From Afipia birgiae 34632 (lineage in GTDB: Bacteria > Pseudomonadota > Alphaproteobacteria > Rhizobiales > Xanthobacteraceae), in assembly GCF_000308295.2 (NCBI RefSeq), contig NZ_HG326652.1, forward strand, positions 2,880,843 through 2,944,842: a stretch of 64,000 bases of DNA, written 5' to 3'. How positions within the stretch are numbered: the stretch's first letter is position 1; the number at the start of each line of letters is the position of its first letter. A program made the translations under genes and the position numbers. This document shows, in pieces, positions 9,422-18,257 of the stretch. Under the pieces are notes generated by a model. That model made no database searches, was not told the origin of the DNA, and saw only the letters and a program-made list of their open reading frames with translations.

Positions 9422-10320
9422 CCATCACTGTCGCCGTCAACGGCGTGGAGAAGAGGTACGGCGCGGTCAAGGCGCTGCGCAATGTCTCGTTCGACCTCGG
9501 TTCGGGACGGCTGAACGCGCTGGTCGGCCACAACGGTGCCGGCAAGACCACGCTGATCAAGCTGATGCTCGGCCTCATTCATGCCGAGCGCGGCGCGGTC
9601 CGCGTGCTCGACGAGGATCCGGCGGCCGGCCAATTCTCGGCGCGCCGGCAGCTCGGCTATCTGCCGGAGAATGTCGCGTTCAACGCCGCTTTGACCGGGC
9701 GCGAAACGCTGGCGTTCTACGCGCGGCTGAAGCAGATAGAGCCCGCTTCGGCCTGGCCGCTGCTCGACCGCGTCGGCCTGATGCATGCCGCCGATCGCAG
9801 GGTCGGGACTTATTCCAAGGGCATGCGCCAGCGCCTCGGCCTGGCCCAGGCGCTGCTGGGGCGGCCGCGCGTCCTGCTACTGGACGAGCCGACCACGGGG
9901 CTAGACCCTGCGCTGCGTCAGACCTTCTACGAGATCCTTGGTGAATTGCGCGACGACGGCGCCACCGTCCTGATCTCCTCGCACGCGCTCACCGAACTTG
10001 AGGATCGCGCGGAGCATGTGTTGATCATGAACCACGGGCTACTGGTCGCGCAGGGCACGCTGGCGGAACTGCGCTCGATCTCGCAACTGCCAATCCGGGT
10101 TTCGCTCGATATTGCGCCCGGGGCCACCGTCCCGCCGGGATGGATAAACGGGACGAGTGTCGCAACTCCGCATGGCCGCATCCTGCTGGTGCCCGATGAG
10201 GCCAGCAAGATGGAGCTGCTGCGCGTCGCGGCCGGCGACCCCTGCGTCACCAATATCGAGATCGCGGCTCCGACGCTCGACGATCTCTACGCCCATTTTC
10301 TGCGGGGGAATGCCGCATGA
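9418..10320 (+). CDS. nosF: NosF, ABC transporter ATPase for copper-site assembly
   Basis: 300 residues, a single ABC ATPase domain. Walker A G-H-N-G-A-G-K-T-T near residue 38, Q-loop region, signature Y-S-K-G-M-R-Q-R-L-G near 130-140, Walker B V-L-L-L-D-E-P-T-T-G near 150, and switch His in I-S-S-H-A-L. Pairs with the permease NosY, and NosD outside, to power sulfur or copper delivery to NosZ. The ATG at 9418 overlaps the nosD stop by four bases; the upstream extension in the same frame lies inside nosD and is rejected. Confidence 0.95.
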   Translation: MTITVAVNGVEKRYGAVKALRNVSFDLGSGRLNALVGHNGAGKTTLIKLMLGLIHAERGAVRVLDEDPAAGQFSARRQLGYLPENVAFNAALTGRETLAFYARLKQIEPASAWPLLDRVGLMHAADRRVGTYSKGMRQRLGLAQALLGRPRVLLLDEPTTGLDPALRQTFYEILGELRDDGATVLISSHALTELEDRAEHVLIMNHGLLVAQGTLAELRSISQLPIRVSLDIAPGATVPPGWINGTSVATPHGRILLVPDEASKMELLRVAAGDPCVTNIEIAAPTLDDLYAHFLRGNAA

Positions 10321-11144
10321 GAAACATCGTCATCATCGCGGCGAAGGAAATCAAGGAAGGCTTGCGCAACCGCTGGGTTCTGGCGACTACATTGCTCTTG
10401 GCCGCGCTGTCGCTGTCCTTGACATTCCTCGGCAGCGCACCGACTGGCAATGTCGGCGCCGGCGCGCTTGACGTCGTGGTCGTCAGCCTGTCCAGCCTCA
10501 CCATCTTTCTGCTACCGCTGATCGCCCTTTTGATCTCACATGACGCGGTGGTCGGCGAGATGGAGCGGGGCACCATGATCCTGCTGCTCAGCTATCCTGT
10601 CGGCCGCTATCAGGTTATCCTTGGGAAATTCTGCGGGCATGTGTTGATCCTCGCCTTCGCCACCGTGATCGGCTATGGCGCGGCGGCCGCAGCACTTGCC
10701 ATCACCGGCGCCTCAGTGCTGGCCTCGAGCTGGTACGCCTTCGCTTCGATGCTCGGGACATCGATCCTGCTCGGTGCGGTGTTTGTTGCGATGGGATATC
10801 TGATCAGCAGCCTTGTGCGCGATCGCGGTACCGCAGCGGGCATTTCCGTGGGCGTCTGGCTGTTGATGGTGCTGGTGTTCGACATGGCGCTGCTCGGCAT
10901 CCTGGTGGTCGATCAGGGGCGCATCGTCTCGGCGCCCGTGCTCGAGGCGCTGCTGTTCCTCAACCCGACTGATCTTTATCGGCTGACCAATCTGACCGGG
11001 TTCAACGTTAGCCAGTTTTCCGGCATGGCCGGACTGGCCGGAACCGCGAGCACGGGCATCGTTGCACTGCTGATGGGTCTGGTGGTCTGGATAGCCGCGC
11101 CGCTCGGACTTGCGACCGCATTCTTTGCGCGGAGGGAATTATGA
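10317..11144 (+). CDS. nosY: NosY, ABC transporter permease
   Basis: 275 residues with six strongly hydrophobic segments, of the ABC-2 permease type; the loop D-A-V-V-G-E-M-E-R-G-T is the family's characteristic stretch after the second helix. Forms the membrane part of the NosFY transporter. Overlaps nosF and nosL by ATGA on both sides, so nosDFYL are tightly coupled for translation. Confidence 0.95.
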   Translation: MRNIVIIAAKEIKEGLRNRWVLATTLLLAALSLSLTFLGSAPTGNVGAGALDVVVVSLSSLTIFLLPLIALLISHDAVVGEMERGTMILLLSYPVGRYQVILGKFCGHVLILAFATVIGYGAAAAALAITGASVLASSWYAFASMLGTSILLGAVFVAMGYLISSLVRDRGTAAGISVGVWLLMVLVFDMALLGILVVDQGRIVSAPVLEALLFLNPTDLYRLTNLTGFNVSQFSGMAGLAGTASTGIVALLMGLVVWIAAPLGLATAFFARREL

Positions 11145-11698
11145 GTTTGCGAACCTTGCGAATCCTGGCCGCCGTTCTCGCCGCGATCTTGCTCGCGGGA
11201 TGCAATCAGGATGCAGCCAATTCGGTGGTGCCGCCGCCGGTGGCGCTCAACAGCGACGCCATGGGCGTGTTCTGCGGCATGAATCTGCTCGAACATCCCG
11301 GACCGAAAGGCCAGATTATTACGGCCGGCCGGATCGACCCATTCTGGTTCTCGTCGGTCCGCGACACCGTGGCCTTCACCTTGATGCCCGACCAGCCCCG
11401 CGACATCCGGGCGATCTATGTTTCGGACATGGCGCGGGCGACAAGCTGGGATAATCCGGGCCCAACAAACTGGGTCGATGCGCGCAAGGCATTTTTCGTG
11501 ATCGAAAGCCGCAAACAGGGCGGCATGGGAGCAGCCGAGGCGGTGCCGTTCGGAAATCGCGAGGCCGCCGAAGCGTTTGCCAACGACAATGCCGGCCGGG
11601 TGGTGACATTCGAGCAAATCCCAAGTGCATACGTGCTCGGCAGCGACGTGCCGATCGACCAGAGCCAGCACAGTCGTCCGGACGTGCGGGTCAACTGA
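11141..11698 (+). CDS. nosL: NosL, copper-binding lipoprotein
   Basis: 185 residues. Lipoprotein signal with lipobox L-L-A-G-C (Cys near residue 21). The NosL domain starts with the copper-ligand segment F-C-G-M-N-L-L-E-H-P-G-P-K-G-Q, in which the Cys-Gly-Met motif and nearby His bind Cu(I). NosL delivers copper to apo-NosZ in the periplasm. Overlaps nosY by four bases. Confidence 0.93.
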   Translation: MSLRTLRILAAVLAAILLAGCNQDAANSVVPPPVALNSDAMGVFCGMNLLEHPGPKGQIITAGRIDPFWFSSVRDTVAFTLMPDQPRDIRAIYVSDMARATSWDNPGPTNWVDARKAFFVIESRKQGGMGAAEAVPFGNREAAEAFANDNAGRVVTFEQIPSAYVLGSDVPIDQSQHSRPDVRVN

Positions 11699-11711
11699 CG
11701 AGGAACAGCCG

Positions 11712-12710
11712 ATGCTCAAACAAGAACTCACCCGTCGGCGCATGATCGTCATTGCTGCGAGCGCCGCCGGATCGACATTTCTGACTGGCGGCCGAGTGGC
11801 CGCGACGGACGAATCTGTGCGCTGGCGCGGATCAGCGCTCGGGGCGCAGGTGTCGATCGATATCCATCACTCAGACCGCGCAGAGGCCCAACGGCTGGTT
11901 TACAGATGTGTCCTAGATGTACGGCGGCTGGAGCAGCAGTTCAGCCTGTACCGGACCGATTCAGCGATCTCAAAGCTCAATCGCACCGGCATCCTCGTTT
12001 CTCCCAGCACTGAGATGGTCGCACTGTTGAAGTCCGCGTTGCGGTTCGCGAGTGTGACCGACGGCGCGTTCGATCCGACGGTCCAGCCGCTTTGGCAGCT
12101 TTACGCCGAACACTTCTCTTCGGACGAACCGCACCCCGCCGGCCCGTCGGCGCAAAAGCTGGCTGAGACGCTCGCGAAGGTTGGCCATAGCGGCTTGTTG
12201 GTTAGTGACGACCGCGTGGCGCTCGTCAAGCCCGGCGCCGCGATCACGCTGAACGGCATCGCACAAGGATACGCCACTGACCGCGTTGTGGATATTTTGC
12301 GCGGATCGGGGTTATCAACGACGCTCGTCAATATGGGCGAGATACGCGCGATCGCAGCTAGACCGGATGGGACACCATGGCGCGTCGGACTAGCCGATCC
12401 GGACGAGGCCGGTGCGCTCACGGAAACCATCGATCTTGTCGATCGCGCGGTTGCGACCACCGCCGGAGCGGGTTTCCGTTTCGACACGGCGGGTCGGTTC
12501 AATCATCTGTTCAACCCAAGGACTGGACGCAGTCCCGCCCTGTACCGCACGGTCAGCGTGATCGCTCCGACCGCAACCGAAGCCGACGCGCTTTCGACGG
12601 CTTTCAGCCTGATGCCGGCATCTCGGATCGCCGACGTTGTTGCGGTTCGGTCGGGTACGCAAGCTCGGCTGATCACTGCAGACGGACGTTCGTGCGTGTA
12701 CGGCGCATGA
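11712..12710 (+). CDS. nosX: NosX, ApbE-type FAD:protein FMN transferase
   Basis: 332 residues from ATG 11712 (ribosome binding site GAGGAA). The N terminus has three consecutive arginines before a hydrophobic Ala-rich stretch (T-R-R-R-M-I-V-I-A-A-S), a likely Tat signal. The rest is an ApbE domain with G-F-D-P-type segment (D-G-A-F-D-P-T-V-Q-P), N-G-I-A-Q-G-Y-A-T-D and the Asp/Thr-rich metal-binding segment T-E-A-D-A-L-S-T-A. ApbE proteins attach FMN to threonine of D/S-G-A-T-x-T motifs; the obvious target is NosR encoded in the same operon. Frame extension upstream to 11625 overlaps nosL and is not used. Confidence 0.93.
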   Translation: MLKQELTRRRMIVIAASAAGSTFLTGGRVAATDESVRWRGSALGAQVSIDIHHSDRAEAQRLVYRCVLDVRRLEQQFSLYRTDSAISKLNRTGILVSPSTEMVALLKSALRFASVTDGAFDPTVQPLWQLYAEHFSSDEPHPAGPSAQKLAETLAKVGHSGLLVSDDRVALVKPGAAITLNGIAQGYATDRVVDILRGSGLSTTLVNMGEIRAIAARPDGTPWRVGLADPDEAGALTETIDLVDRAVATTAGAGFRFDTAGRFNHLFNPRTGRSPALYRTVSVIAPTATEADALSTAFSLMPASRIADVVAVRSGTQARLITADGRSCVYGA

Positions 12711-12804
12711 CGACGGTCGCCCGACATCTGAACTCAAAGTCGGATATGAACTAAACGCGAAGTGTTGAGTTTTTGAATGGCGAACGTGAAAAGAGGAGAA
12801 TGGA

Positions 12805-13188
12805 ATGCGAGAATTGTTGTTCATTGCGCTGTTGGCAGTTGTGTGCTCGGGTGAAGTAAGGGCTCAGGACGCCGCCGCGGGCGAGAAGATTTTCGCCGTC
12901 TGCAAAGCCTGTCACCAGATCGGTGAGAACGCGAAGAACGTCGTCGGACCGACTCTCAACGGCCTCATAGGCCGCAAAGCTGGCAGCGTGCCGGGCTACG
13001 CATATTCTATCGCGAACAAGGACTCCGGTACCACTTGGGACGAGTCGACCTTCCGCGAATACATCAAGGATCCCAAGGCCAAGATTCCGGGCACAAAGAT
13101 GATCTACGCCGGATTGAAGGATGAACAAAGAACCACTGACTTGATCGCGTTCCTGAAGCAGTTCGACGCCGACGGCAAAAAGAAGTAG
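12805..13188 (+). CDS. Class I c-type cytochrome, likely electron donor
   Basis: 127 residues. Signal peptide (M-R-E-L-L-F-I-A-L-L-A-V-V-C-S-G-E-V-R-A), heme-attachment motif C-K-A-C-H near residue 33, and axial methionine in P-G-T-K-M-I-Y near residue 97. Length and motifs match mitochondrial-type cytochrome c2/c550 of alphaproteobacteria. Lies 94 bases after nosX with its own ribosome binding site (AGAGGAG). Soluble, periplasmic; a role in feeding electrons from the bc1 complex to NosZ is inferred from position. Confidence 0.92.
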   Translation: MRELLFIALLAVVCSGEVRAQDAAAGEKIFAVCKACHQIGENAKNVVGPTLNGLIGRKAGSVPGYAYSIANKDSGTTWDESTFREYIKDPKAKIPGTKMIYAGLKDEQRTTDLIAFLKQFDADGKKK

Positions 13189-13212
13189 TGGCTGTTCTAA
13201 AATGTAGTTTCT

Positions 13213-13597
13213 TTAATTTGTAACCGAAAGGAGACTCGGGCCCGAAAAGACAAGCTTTCCAGGCCCCGAGTCATTTAGGAGATGTAAACGAGTTCACAGA
13301 CGAAAGCGTAGGAATCGGAATTTGTAACTGAGAGCTTGAGAAACTCCTGCGGAACGGGCTTTCCTTCAGAACCGAAGGACCAGCGAATTCTGCAACTCCA
13401 CGGATGGTCTCGTTCGGCAGAGCAAAGTCGCACGCGCGCGCCCAATAGCGCCGTAGCGGGCGGACGACTTTTGCGTCGCAACCGGTAATTCCCGGTGGAG
13501 GTAAAGGCAAACTGAAACATCACGTCAGTTGCGAGGCCACGATCGGACTTTATTTTGTAAACGAGAATCTCAGAAACGCACTCAGAACAAGGCTTCC
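13213..13597 (-). repeat. Three diverged copies of a 48-base unit
   Basis: Units at 13213-13260, 13317-13364 and 13550-13597. Read on the minus strand in register, they translate as GKLVFSGPSLLSVTN-stop, GKPVPQEFLKLSVTN-Ser and GSLVLSAFLRFSFTK-stop. The shared pattern is G-K/S-x-V-4-residues-L-x-x-S-V/F-T-N/K. On the plus strand all share TTTGTAA near one end and TTCC at the other. Spacing is irregular (104 and 233 bases). They may be remnants of a duplicated gene end or a diverged repeat family; no intact gene is present. Confidence 0.4.
13233..13272. terminator. GC-rich hairpin after nos cluster/cytochrome c gene
   Basis: Arms GACTCGGGCC (13233-13242) and GGCCCCGAGTC (13262-13272), complementary except for one bulged C, with a 19-base loop. 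It sits 45 bases after the cytochrome c stop. There is no U-tract, so intrinsic termination is uncertain; RNA 3'-end protection is an alternative. Confidence 0.4.
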
Positions 13598-13767
13598 TGT
13601 GACTCGCTTGTTAGACGAAATTTGCAACTTTGATCTTGCGCAGCCCGCCAGAGAAGTCGCTCTGCAGACTATCTGAGACAGACAAAACGGCCCGCGCCTG
13701 CGTGTGAAAAGGAGCGTCGTGAAACTACACTGTGTCCGTGTGCTGATCGATAGGTTAACGAAACCGA

Positions 13768-13923
13768 TCAACTCAGCGGTTCGTCCTCTTCCTGATGAAG
13801 AATGCGCTCCGCCGCGCCATCGAGATCTTCGTATTGCCCGCTTCCAAGCGACCATATGAAGGCCAAGAGGCCCGTGAGCCCGAGAGCGATCGCAATCGGT
13901 ATGAGATAGTAGTAGTCGGTCAT
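13768..13923 (-). CDS. ccoS: CcoS/FixS, cbb3 oxidase assembly protein
   Basis: 51 residues: MTDYYYLIPIAIALGLTGLL and a further W-S-L-G-S-G-Q-Y-E-D-L-D-G-A-A-E-R-I-L segment. One membrane helix followed by the G-Q-Y-E-D-L-D/E-G motif that defines CcoS. It is needed to insert heme and copper into CcoN. The ATG (13921-13923) overlaps the ccoI stop by four bases, so it is the last gene of the cco operon. Confidence 0.93.
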   Translation of the reverse strand: MTDYYYLIPIAIALGLTGLLAFIWSLGSGQYEDLDGAAERILHQEEDEPLS

Positions 13924-16169
13924 TCGGCTGCCTCGACGAGGCGAACGGCCTGTGCGGTTTCCTTCTTGGGCGATGCTCGTCCCGCGATTCCGGAAAGACG
14001 GAGCGCGTTCAGAACAACAAGAATGGAGGAGCCGGACATCGCAACCGCGGCGACCAACGGGGTTACGTAACCCGCCACGGCCACCGGCACCGCAATGACA
14101 TTGTATGCGACCGCCAGCATCAGATTCTCATGTACGAGTCGCTTCGACCGTCGCGCAATTCGCACGGCCAGCGGAACCGCGATCAAGCTCTCCTGAAGAA
14201 ACACGACGTCCGCGGCCTGCCGTCCGACATCCGCGGCAGACGATGGCGCGATGGAAGCATGAGCCGCGGCAAGGGCCGGAGCGTCGTTCAAGCCGTCTCC
14301 GACCATCAATACCTTGCGGCCAGCGGCACGCAGGTCGATGATCCGCGCCACCTTGTCACTCGGCATCAATTCCGCAGTCGCGTCGATTCCAAGGAGTCGG
14401 CCGAGCCGCTGAACCCGCGCCTCACTGTCTCCCGAAACGATTTCCACATCCAGTCCTTCGCTGGTCAGCGCCCCGACCGCGTCTTCCGCGCCCGGGCGCA
14501 TCCGGTCGTGAAAATCGAAAGTAGCGATGATGCGGCCTGCCCTGGACAGGACGACGGACGATTCTTCGGCGGCATCCTGCTGCGAAGCCCAGGACGGCCG
14601 CCCCAGCTTGATCACGTCAGCGCCAAAACGCGCCTCCAGCCCCAATCCCGGGCGCTCGATAATCCCATCGAGCGATAGCGCTCCGTCAGGGACCAAAGCC
14701 TGCGCGATCGCGCGTGAATACGGATGAGATGAACGAGATGCGAGCGCCGCCGCGATGGATAGCGCCTGCTGATCGCCGGTGCGGACAACCAGTTGCGGAT
14801 CTCCCGCCGTGAGCGTCCCCGTCTTGTCGAGCAGGACCGTGTCGATCTCAGCGAGCTTCTCCAGCGCACCGCCGTCCTTCACCATCACACCCGCTTCGAA
14901 CAGGCGCCGCGACGCCACGACCTGAACCATCGGCACGGCCAGACCAAGCGCGCAGGGGCAAGTGATGATCAGCACAGCGATCGCAATCGTGATCGCGCGA
15001 TGGAAATCCCCGGTCGCAAACCACCAGCCGGCAAAAGCTGCAAGAGCCGTAAGATGCACCACGGGCGCATACATCGCCGCCGCACGGTCCGCGATCCGGC
15101 GGTATGCCGAGCGCCCCTGCTCCGCAGCCTCCATCAACCGCACCATTTCCGCGAGGAATGAGTCGCTCGCGTTTGCATTGGCCACGACCGTCAGCGGTCC
15201 CGTCAGGTTCAGCGAGCCGGCGCGAAGAAGCGAGCCGATTTCCGCCGCCTGCGGCCCACTTTCCCCCGAGACAATGGAAACATCGATATCGGAAACGCCC
15301 TGTTTCACCGTGGCGTCGACCGGAACGCGGTCTCCGGCCGCGACAAGCAGCAACATTCCCGGCCTGACCTCGGCAACAGGGATAAACGTATGACCTCCGT
15401 CGTCGCCCGCGAGCCGGGCGACGCGCGCGCCGAGCCGCGCCAGCCCCGTGACAGCGCTACGCGCCCGTTCCCGCATCATGTGATCGAGCGTGCGGCCGAT
15501 CAGCAGAAAGAAGAGCAGCGATATTGCCGCATCGAAATAGGCGTGCGGCCCGCGAACGACCGTCTCGTACAGGCTGAGGGCGAAAGCCAGCAGGACGCCG
15601 ATCGAGATCGGAACATCCATGTTGGTGCGTCCATGCCGCAAACTCCGCCAGGCCGAGCGGAAGAAGACGCAGCCTGAATAGGCGAGCGCGGGAAGTGCAA
15701 TGAACGCGGACAACAAGTGAAAGAGATTACGGGACTCGGCATCTGCGCCCGACCATATCGATACCGACAACAGCATGATGTTGCTTGACGCGAAACCGCT
15801 GACGGCGAGTGCCTTGATCAACTCGGAGAAGACCGGATCGCCTTGCGAGGATTCCACATCGAACAGATGCGCGTCGAAACCTGCGCCCTTCAACGTCTCG
15901 ATGAACGCCGGAACCGGCTCGGAGCCACGCCAGCGGACAGTCACCCGCTTCGTCGAAAGATTGACGCGGGCATGCTCCACACCCGGCAGATTAGAGAGTT
16001 CACGCTCGATCGTCGCCATGCACGCGCCGCAGTAAACGCCGGGTACCGACAGATCCGTCTGCCGTAACCCGCCGCCCGCGTCGCGGCTCGCCAGCCGAAT
16101 CTCTTCTCCGATCGCACCGGATCCGGCGGCTATCGCAGCAACCACCAGACCTGTGTCGCAACAACTCAT
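13920..16169 (-). CDS. ccoI: CcoI/FixI, copper-transporting P1B-type ATPase
   Basis: 749 residues from ATG 16169, which has GGAGGAG just upstream. N-terminal metal-binding domain with C-G-A-C at residues 47-50, six to eight membrane helices, the ion-pathway motif C-P-C-A-L-G near 405, phosphorylation site D-K-T-G-T-L-T near 446, and hinge G-D-G-L-N-D-A-P near 650. CcoI exports copper used to build the CuB site of cbb3 oxidase. Cysteines also occur at residues 3-4 (M-S-C-C), a common extra copper-binding feature of this group. An earlier in-frame ATG at 16232 would run into the DUF2189 gene and is not used. Confidence 0.94.
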   Translation of the reverse strand: MSCCDTGLVVAAIAAGSGAIGEEIRLASRDAGGGLRQTDLSVPGVYCGACMATIERELSNLPGVEHARVNLSTKRVTVRWRGSEPVPAFIETLKGAGFDAHLFDVESSQGDPVFSELIKALAVSGFASSNIMLLSVSIWSGADAESRNLFHLLSAFIALPALAYSGCVFFRSAWRSLRHGRTNMDVPISIGVLLAFALSLYETVVRGPHAYFDAAISLLFFLLIGRTLDHMMRERARSAVTGLARLGARVARLAGDDGGHTFIPVAEVRPGMLLLVAAGDRVPVDATVKQGVSDIDVSIVSGESGPQAAEIGSLLRAGSLNLTGPLTVVANANASDSFLAEMVRLMEAAEQGRSAYRRIADRAAAMYAPVVHLTALAAFAGWWFATGDFHRAITIAIAVLIITCPCALGLAVPMVQVVASRRLFEAGVMVKDGGALEKLAEIDTVLLDKTGTLTAGDPQLVVRTGDQQALSIAAALASRSSHPYSRAIAQALVPDGALSLDGIIERPGLGLEARFGADVIKLGRPSWASQQDAAEESSVVLSRAGRIIATFDFHDRMRPGAEDAVGALTSEGLDVEIVSGDSEARVQRLGRLLGIDATAELMPSDKVARIIDLRAAGRKVLMVGDGLNDAPALAAAHASIAPSSAADVGRQAADVVFLQESLIAVPLAVRIARRSKRLVHENLMLAVAYNVIAVPVAVAGYVTPLVAAVAMSGSSILVVLNALRLSGIAGRASPKKETAQAVRLVEAAE

Positions 16170-16182
16170 GGCGCTCCTCCGA

Positions 16183-16977
16183 TCAGACCGGATGCTCTCC
16201 ACACATTGTGCGGTAGGAATGCCAGGTCGCATGACCGAGCACGGGAAAGACGACGATCATTCCCAGCAGTCCCGTCGCAAGACCCAAAACGATAAGAGCC
16301 AGCATGATCGCTGCCCATGTCAGCATCACGGGCAGATTGTGCCACACCAGCGCCATGCTCGTCCCCATCGCCGTCAAGGCATCGACCCGTTGGTCGAGCA
16401 GCATCGGTATCGAAAATGCGCTGACAGCAAACGCGAAGGCCGAGAACAGGCCTCCCACCGCGCTGCCGACAAGCAGCATGGCGTAGCCGGTTCCGGTCGT
16501 CAGCAGCATCGCTACGATGTGATCGAGGCCAGGAAATGGCCGCACGCCGAAGAACAGCGCATAGATGATGACAGCAGCCCGCATCCACACTAGCGTCAGC
16601 ATGACCAGCAATGCGCCGGCAAACAGCACTTGCCCGCCGGACTTCGGCTTGACCAGCATCATGTTGAGTAGGCTCACAGGCCGTCCTTCGGAAATCCGCT
16701 TGCTCTTCTCATAGAGTCCGATGCCGAGGATCGGCCCCATCACCATGAAGCCGGCGAACGCCGGAAACAGAATGTAGTCCCAGCCAAAGACGAACAGGCC
16801 GACGGTGGTGATCACCGACACGAGATAAACCAGCAAGCCGTATCCGAGACTTGCTCCAGGGTTGACCTTGAAGTCCTTCCAGCCGGCCGACAGCCATTGC
16901 AGCGCCGCCGCATTCGGGACATCGCGCTTCCAGGGCTTCGCTCGGGGCAGCGGTGGAACCAGAACAGGGATAGCCAT
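16183..16977 (-). CDS. DUF2189 inner-membrane protein
   Basis: 264 residues with about six membrane segments and the DUF2189 pattern: an N-terminal A-L-Q-W-L-S-A-G-W-K-D-F segment, G-P-I-L-G-I-G-L-Y-E-K-S-K-R after the second helix, and a conserved F-P-V-L-G-H-A-T-W-H-S-Y-R near the end. ATG 16977 has GAGG upstream. Function is unknown; the family frequently sits near cytochrome oxidase genes. Here it stands between the 70-residue protein after ccoP and ccoI, where ccoG and ccoH are usually found, so a part in cbb3 assembly is plausible inference. Confidence 0.85.
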   Translation of the reverse strand: MAIPVLVPPLPRAKPWKRDVPNAAALQWLSAGWKDFKVNPGASLGYGLLVYLVSVITTVGLFVFGWDYILFPAFAGFMVMGPILGIGLYEKSKRISEGRPVSLLNMMLVKPKSGGQVLFAGALLVMLTLVWMRAAVIIYALFFGVRPFPGLDHIVAMLLTTGTGYAMLLVGSAVGGLFSAFAFAVSAFSIPMLLDQRVDALTAMGTSMALVWHNLPVMLTWAAIMLALIVLGLATGLLGMIVVFPVLGHATWHSYRTMCGEHPV

Positions 16978-16987
16978 GATCTCGGCC

Positions 16988-17200
16988 TCAACGTGTTTGC
17001 GGATTGCACGACGAGCGCGCGGCTCCGAATCGCGCCTGGTCCGGCGCAGTTTCACCGGGGCGCACATGAGCGACGCATTCCGGCTGCGACATGATCGCGA
17101 CATAGACCAGATGCGCGTTGGCCCCGATCACCAGAAGCAACCCGGCACAGACCGCGAGCCAGAGGACAGCCTTCGGTGATCGGAGCGTGATCCGGTTCAT
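16988..17200 (-). CDS. Small single-pass membrane protein of the cco operon
   Basis: 70 residues. One N-terminal membrane helix (A-V-L-W-L-A-V-C-A-G-L-L-L-V-I-G-A-N) then a periplasmic tail with C-V-A-H-V and a final Cys. Not a recognised family. Its ATG overlaps the ccoP stop by four bases, and the stop is 10 bases before the DUF2189 start, so it belongs to the operon. Topology resembles CcoH, an assembly factor with one N-terminal helix, but it is less than half the usual CcoH length and I see no sequence match. The Cys-His pair could bind copper or heme; speculative. Confidence 0.75.
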   Translation of the reverse strand: MNRITLRSPKAVLWLAVCAGLLLVIGANAHLVYVAIMSQPECVAHVRPGETAPDQARFGAARSSCNPQTR

Positions 17201-18078
17201 CGCGCGGCCCTCGGCAGGTCGGTCAGATAAAGCGCCAGAATCTTGCGATCGAGAGCGGACAGGCGCTCCTCCCAGGTCGGCATCTTTCCCTGCCGCCCGC
17301 TCCAGACCGTCGAAGAGACCGATTGCAGATCGCCACCGTAAATCCAGAAGTGGTCGGTGAGGTCCGGCGCGCCCATCTCGGTCTTTCCCTTGCCGTCGTC
17401 GCCGTGACAGGCGGCGCAATTCGCTGCGAACACCGCCTTGCCGGCATCGAGTCTGGGCGCCGGCGTATTTTGCGCGACCTCCAGATCGGACAGGCTCCGC
17501 ACATAATCGACGACGTCATCGACTTCCTTCGGCTTCAGAATTCCATCGCGGCCGAAAGCCATCATCTGCGAGGCGCGGCTGTCCTTGTGCGACGAATTAA
17601 TCCCGACGCGGATCGTCTCCGCCACCGTCGCCGGATCGCCACCCCACAGCCACGACGCCGTCGTCAGGCTTGGATATCCTTTTGAGCCTTGCGCGGTCGA
17701 ACCGTGACAGGCCGCGCAATTGTCGCGGAACAACGTCTGACCTGTCTGCCGAACGATCCGCATCAGCTTGGGATCCTTCCGGATGTCATCATAGCTCTTC
17801 GCCTCGATCTGGTCGCTCCACACCTTTCGTTCCGCTGCGGTCTCCCGCAGATCGGCTTCGAGGCTGGTGCGCTGGTCGATGCCAAGCAACCCTTTCGTGA
17901 ACGTCACCCCGATCGGCCAGGCTGGCATCAGAATCCAGTACCCGACGCTGAATAGCGCTGTCGCAATCAGGAACAGGTAGACCGCGCGCGGGACGGGCGT
18001 GTTGAGTTCCTTGATCCCGCTCCACTCGTGACCGGTCGTCAGATATCCCGTGTGCGGGTCGCGTTCCTCTACCGCCAT
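17197..18078 (-). CDS. ccoP: CcoP/FixP, diheme cytochrome c subunit of cbb3 oxidase
   Basis: 293 residues. An N-terminal segment with H-E-W-S-G-I-K-E-L-N-T-P-V-P-R precedes one membrane helix, then two cytochrome c domains: C-A-A-C-H-G-S near residue 135 and C-A-A-C-H-G-D near 225, with W-L-W-G-G-D-P and W-I-Y-G-G-D segments after each. CcoP passes electrons to CcoO. Overlaps ccoQ upstream by 10 bases and the small membrane protein gene downstream by 4. Confidence 0.96.
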   Translation of the reverse strand: MAVEERDPHTGYLTTGHEWSGIKELNTPVPRAVYLFLIATALFSVGYWILMPAWPIGVTFTKGLLGIDQRTSLEADLRETAAERKVWSDQIEAKSYDDIRKDPKLMRIVRQTGQTLFRDNCAACHGSTAQGSKGYPSLTTASWLWGGDPATVAETIRVGINSSHKDSRASQMMAFGRDGILKPKEVDDVVDYVRSLSDLEVAQNTPAPRLDAGKAVFAANCAACHGDDGKGKTEMGAPDLTDHFWIYGGDLQSVSSTVWSGRQGKMPTWEERLSALDRKILALYLTDLPRAAR

Positions 18079-18257
18079 GATTCATCCTTCGACGGCTTGT
18101 CCTCGTTGCCGAGGATCGATTGCGCAGCCGCGTCGAACTGCTTGCGGTTTGAGGGCCAATACGCATAGGCGACAATCACCGCCGACATTGCGATCAGATA
18201 AAACAAACCGAAGGACTTTGAGAACCAAACCGTGAAATCGTGATCAATCGGCATCAT
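18069..18257 (-). CDS. ccoQ: CcoQ/FixQ, small cbb3 oxidase subunit
   Basis: 61-62 residues, one membrane helix (F-G-L-F-Y-L-I-A-M-S-A-V-I-V-A-Y-A-Y-W-P) with the CcoQ-typical A-Y-W-P-x-N-R-x-x-F-D-A-A-A. Two consecutive ATG codons (18257 and 18254) are possible starts; the first overlaps the ccoO stop. CcoQ stabilises the oxidase complex. Confidence 0.93.
   Translation of the reverse strand: MMPIDHDFTVWFSKSFGLFYLIAMSAVIVAYAYWPSNRKQFDAAAQSILGNEDKPSKDESWR

Larger units (their letters stand above)
13189..13767. other. Non-coding stretch between cytochrome c and ccoS
   Basis: Some 580 bases where the nos cluster (plus strand) meets the cco operon (minus strand). I see no credible gene. It contains a GC-rich hairpin (13233-13272) and three diverged copies of a 48-base unit (listed separately), suggesting decayed repeated sequence. 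Confidence 0.5.

Noticed and set aside
13271..13523. Possible 80-codon genes in the nos-cco gap
   Set aside because: No start signal or family; the frames coincide with the degenerate repeats and are better read as remnants.
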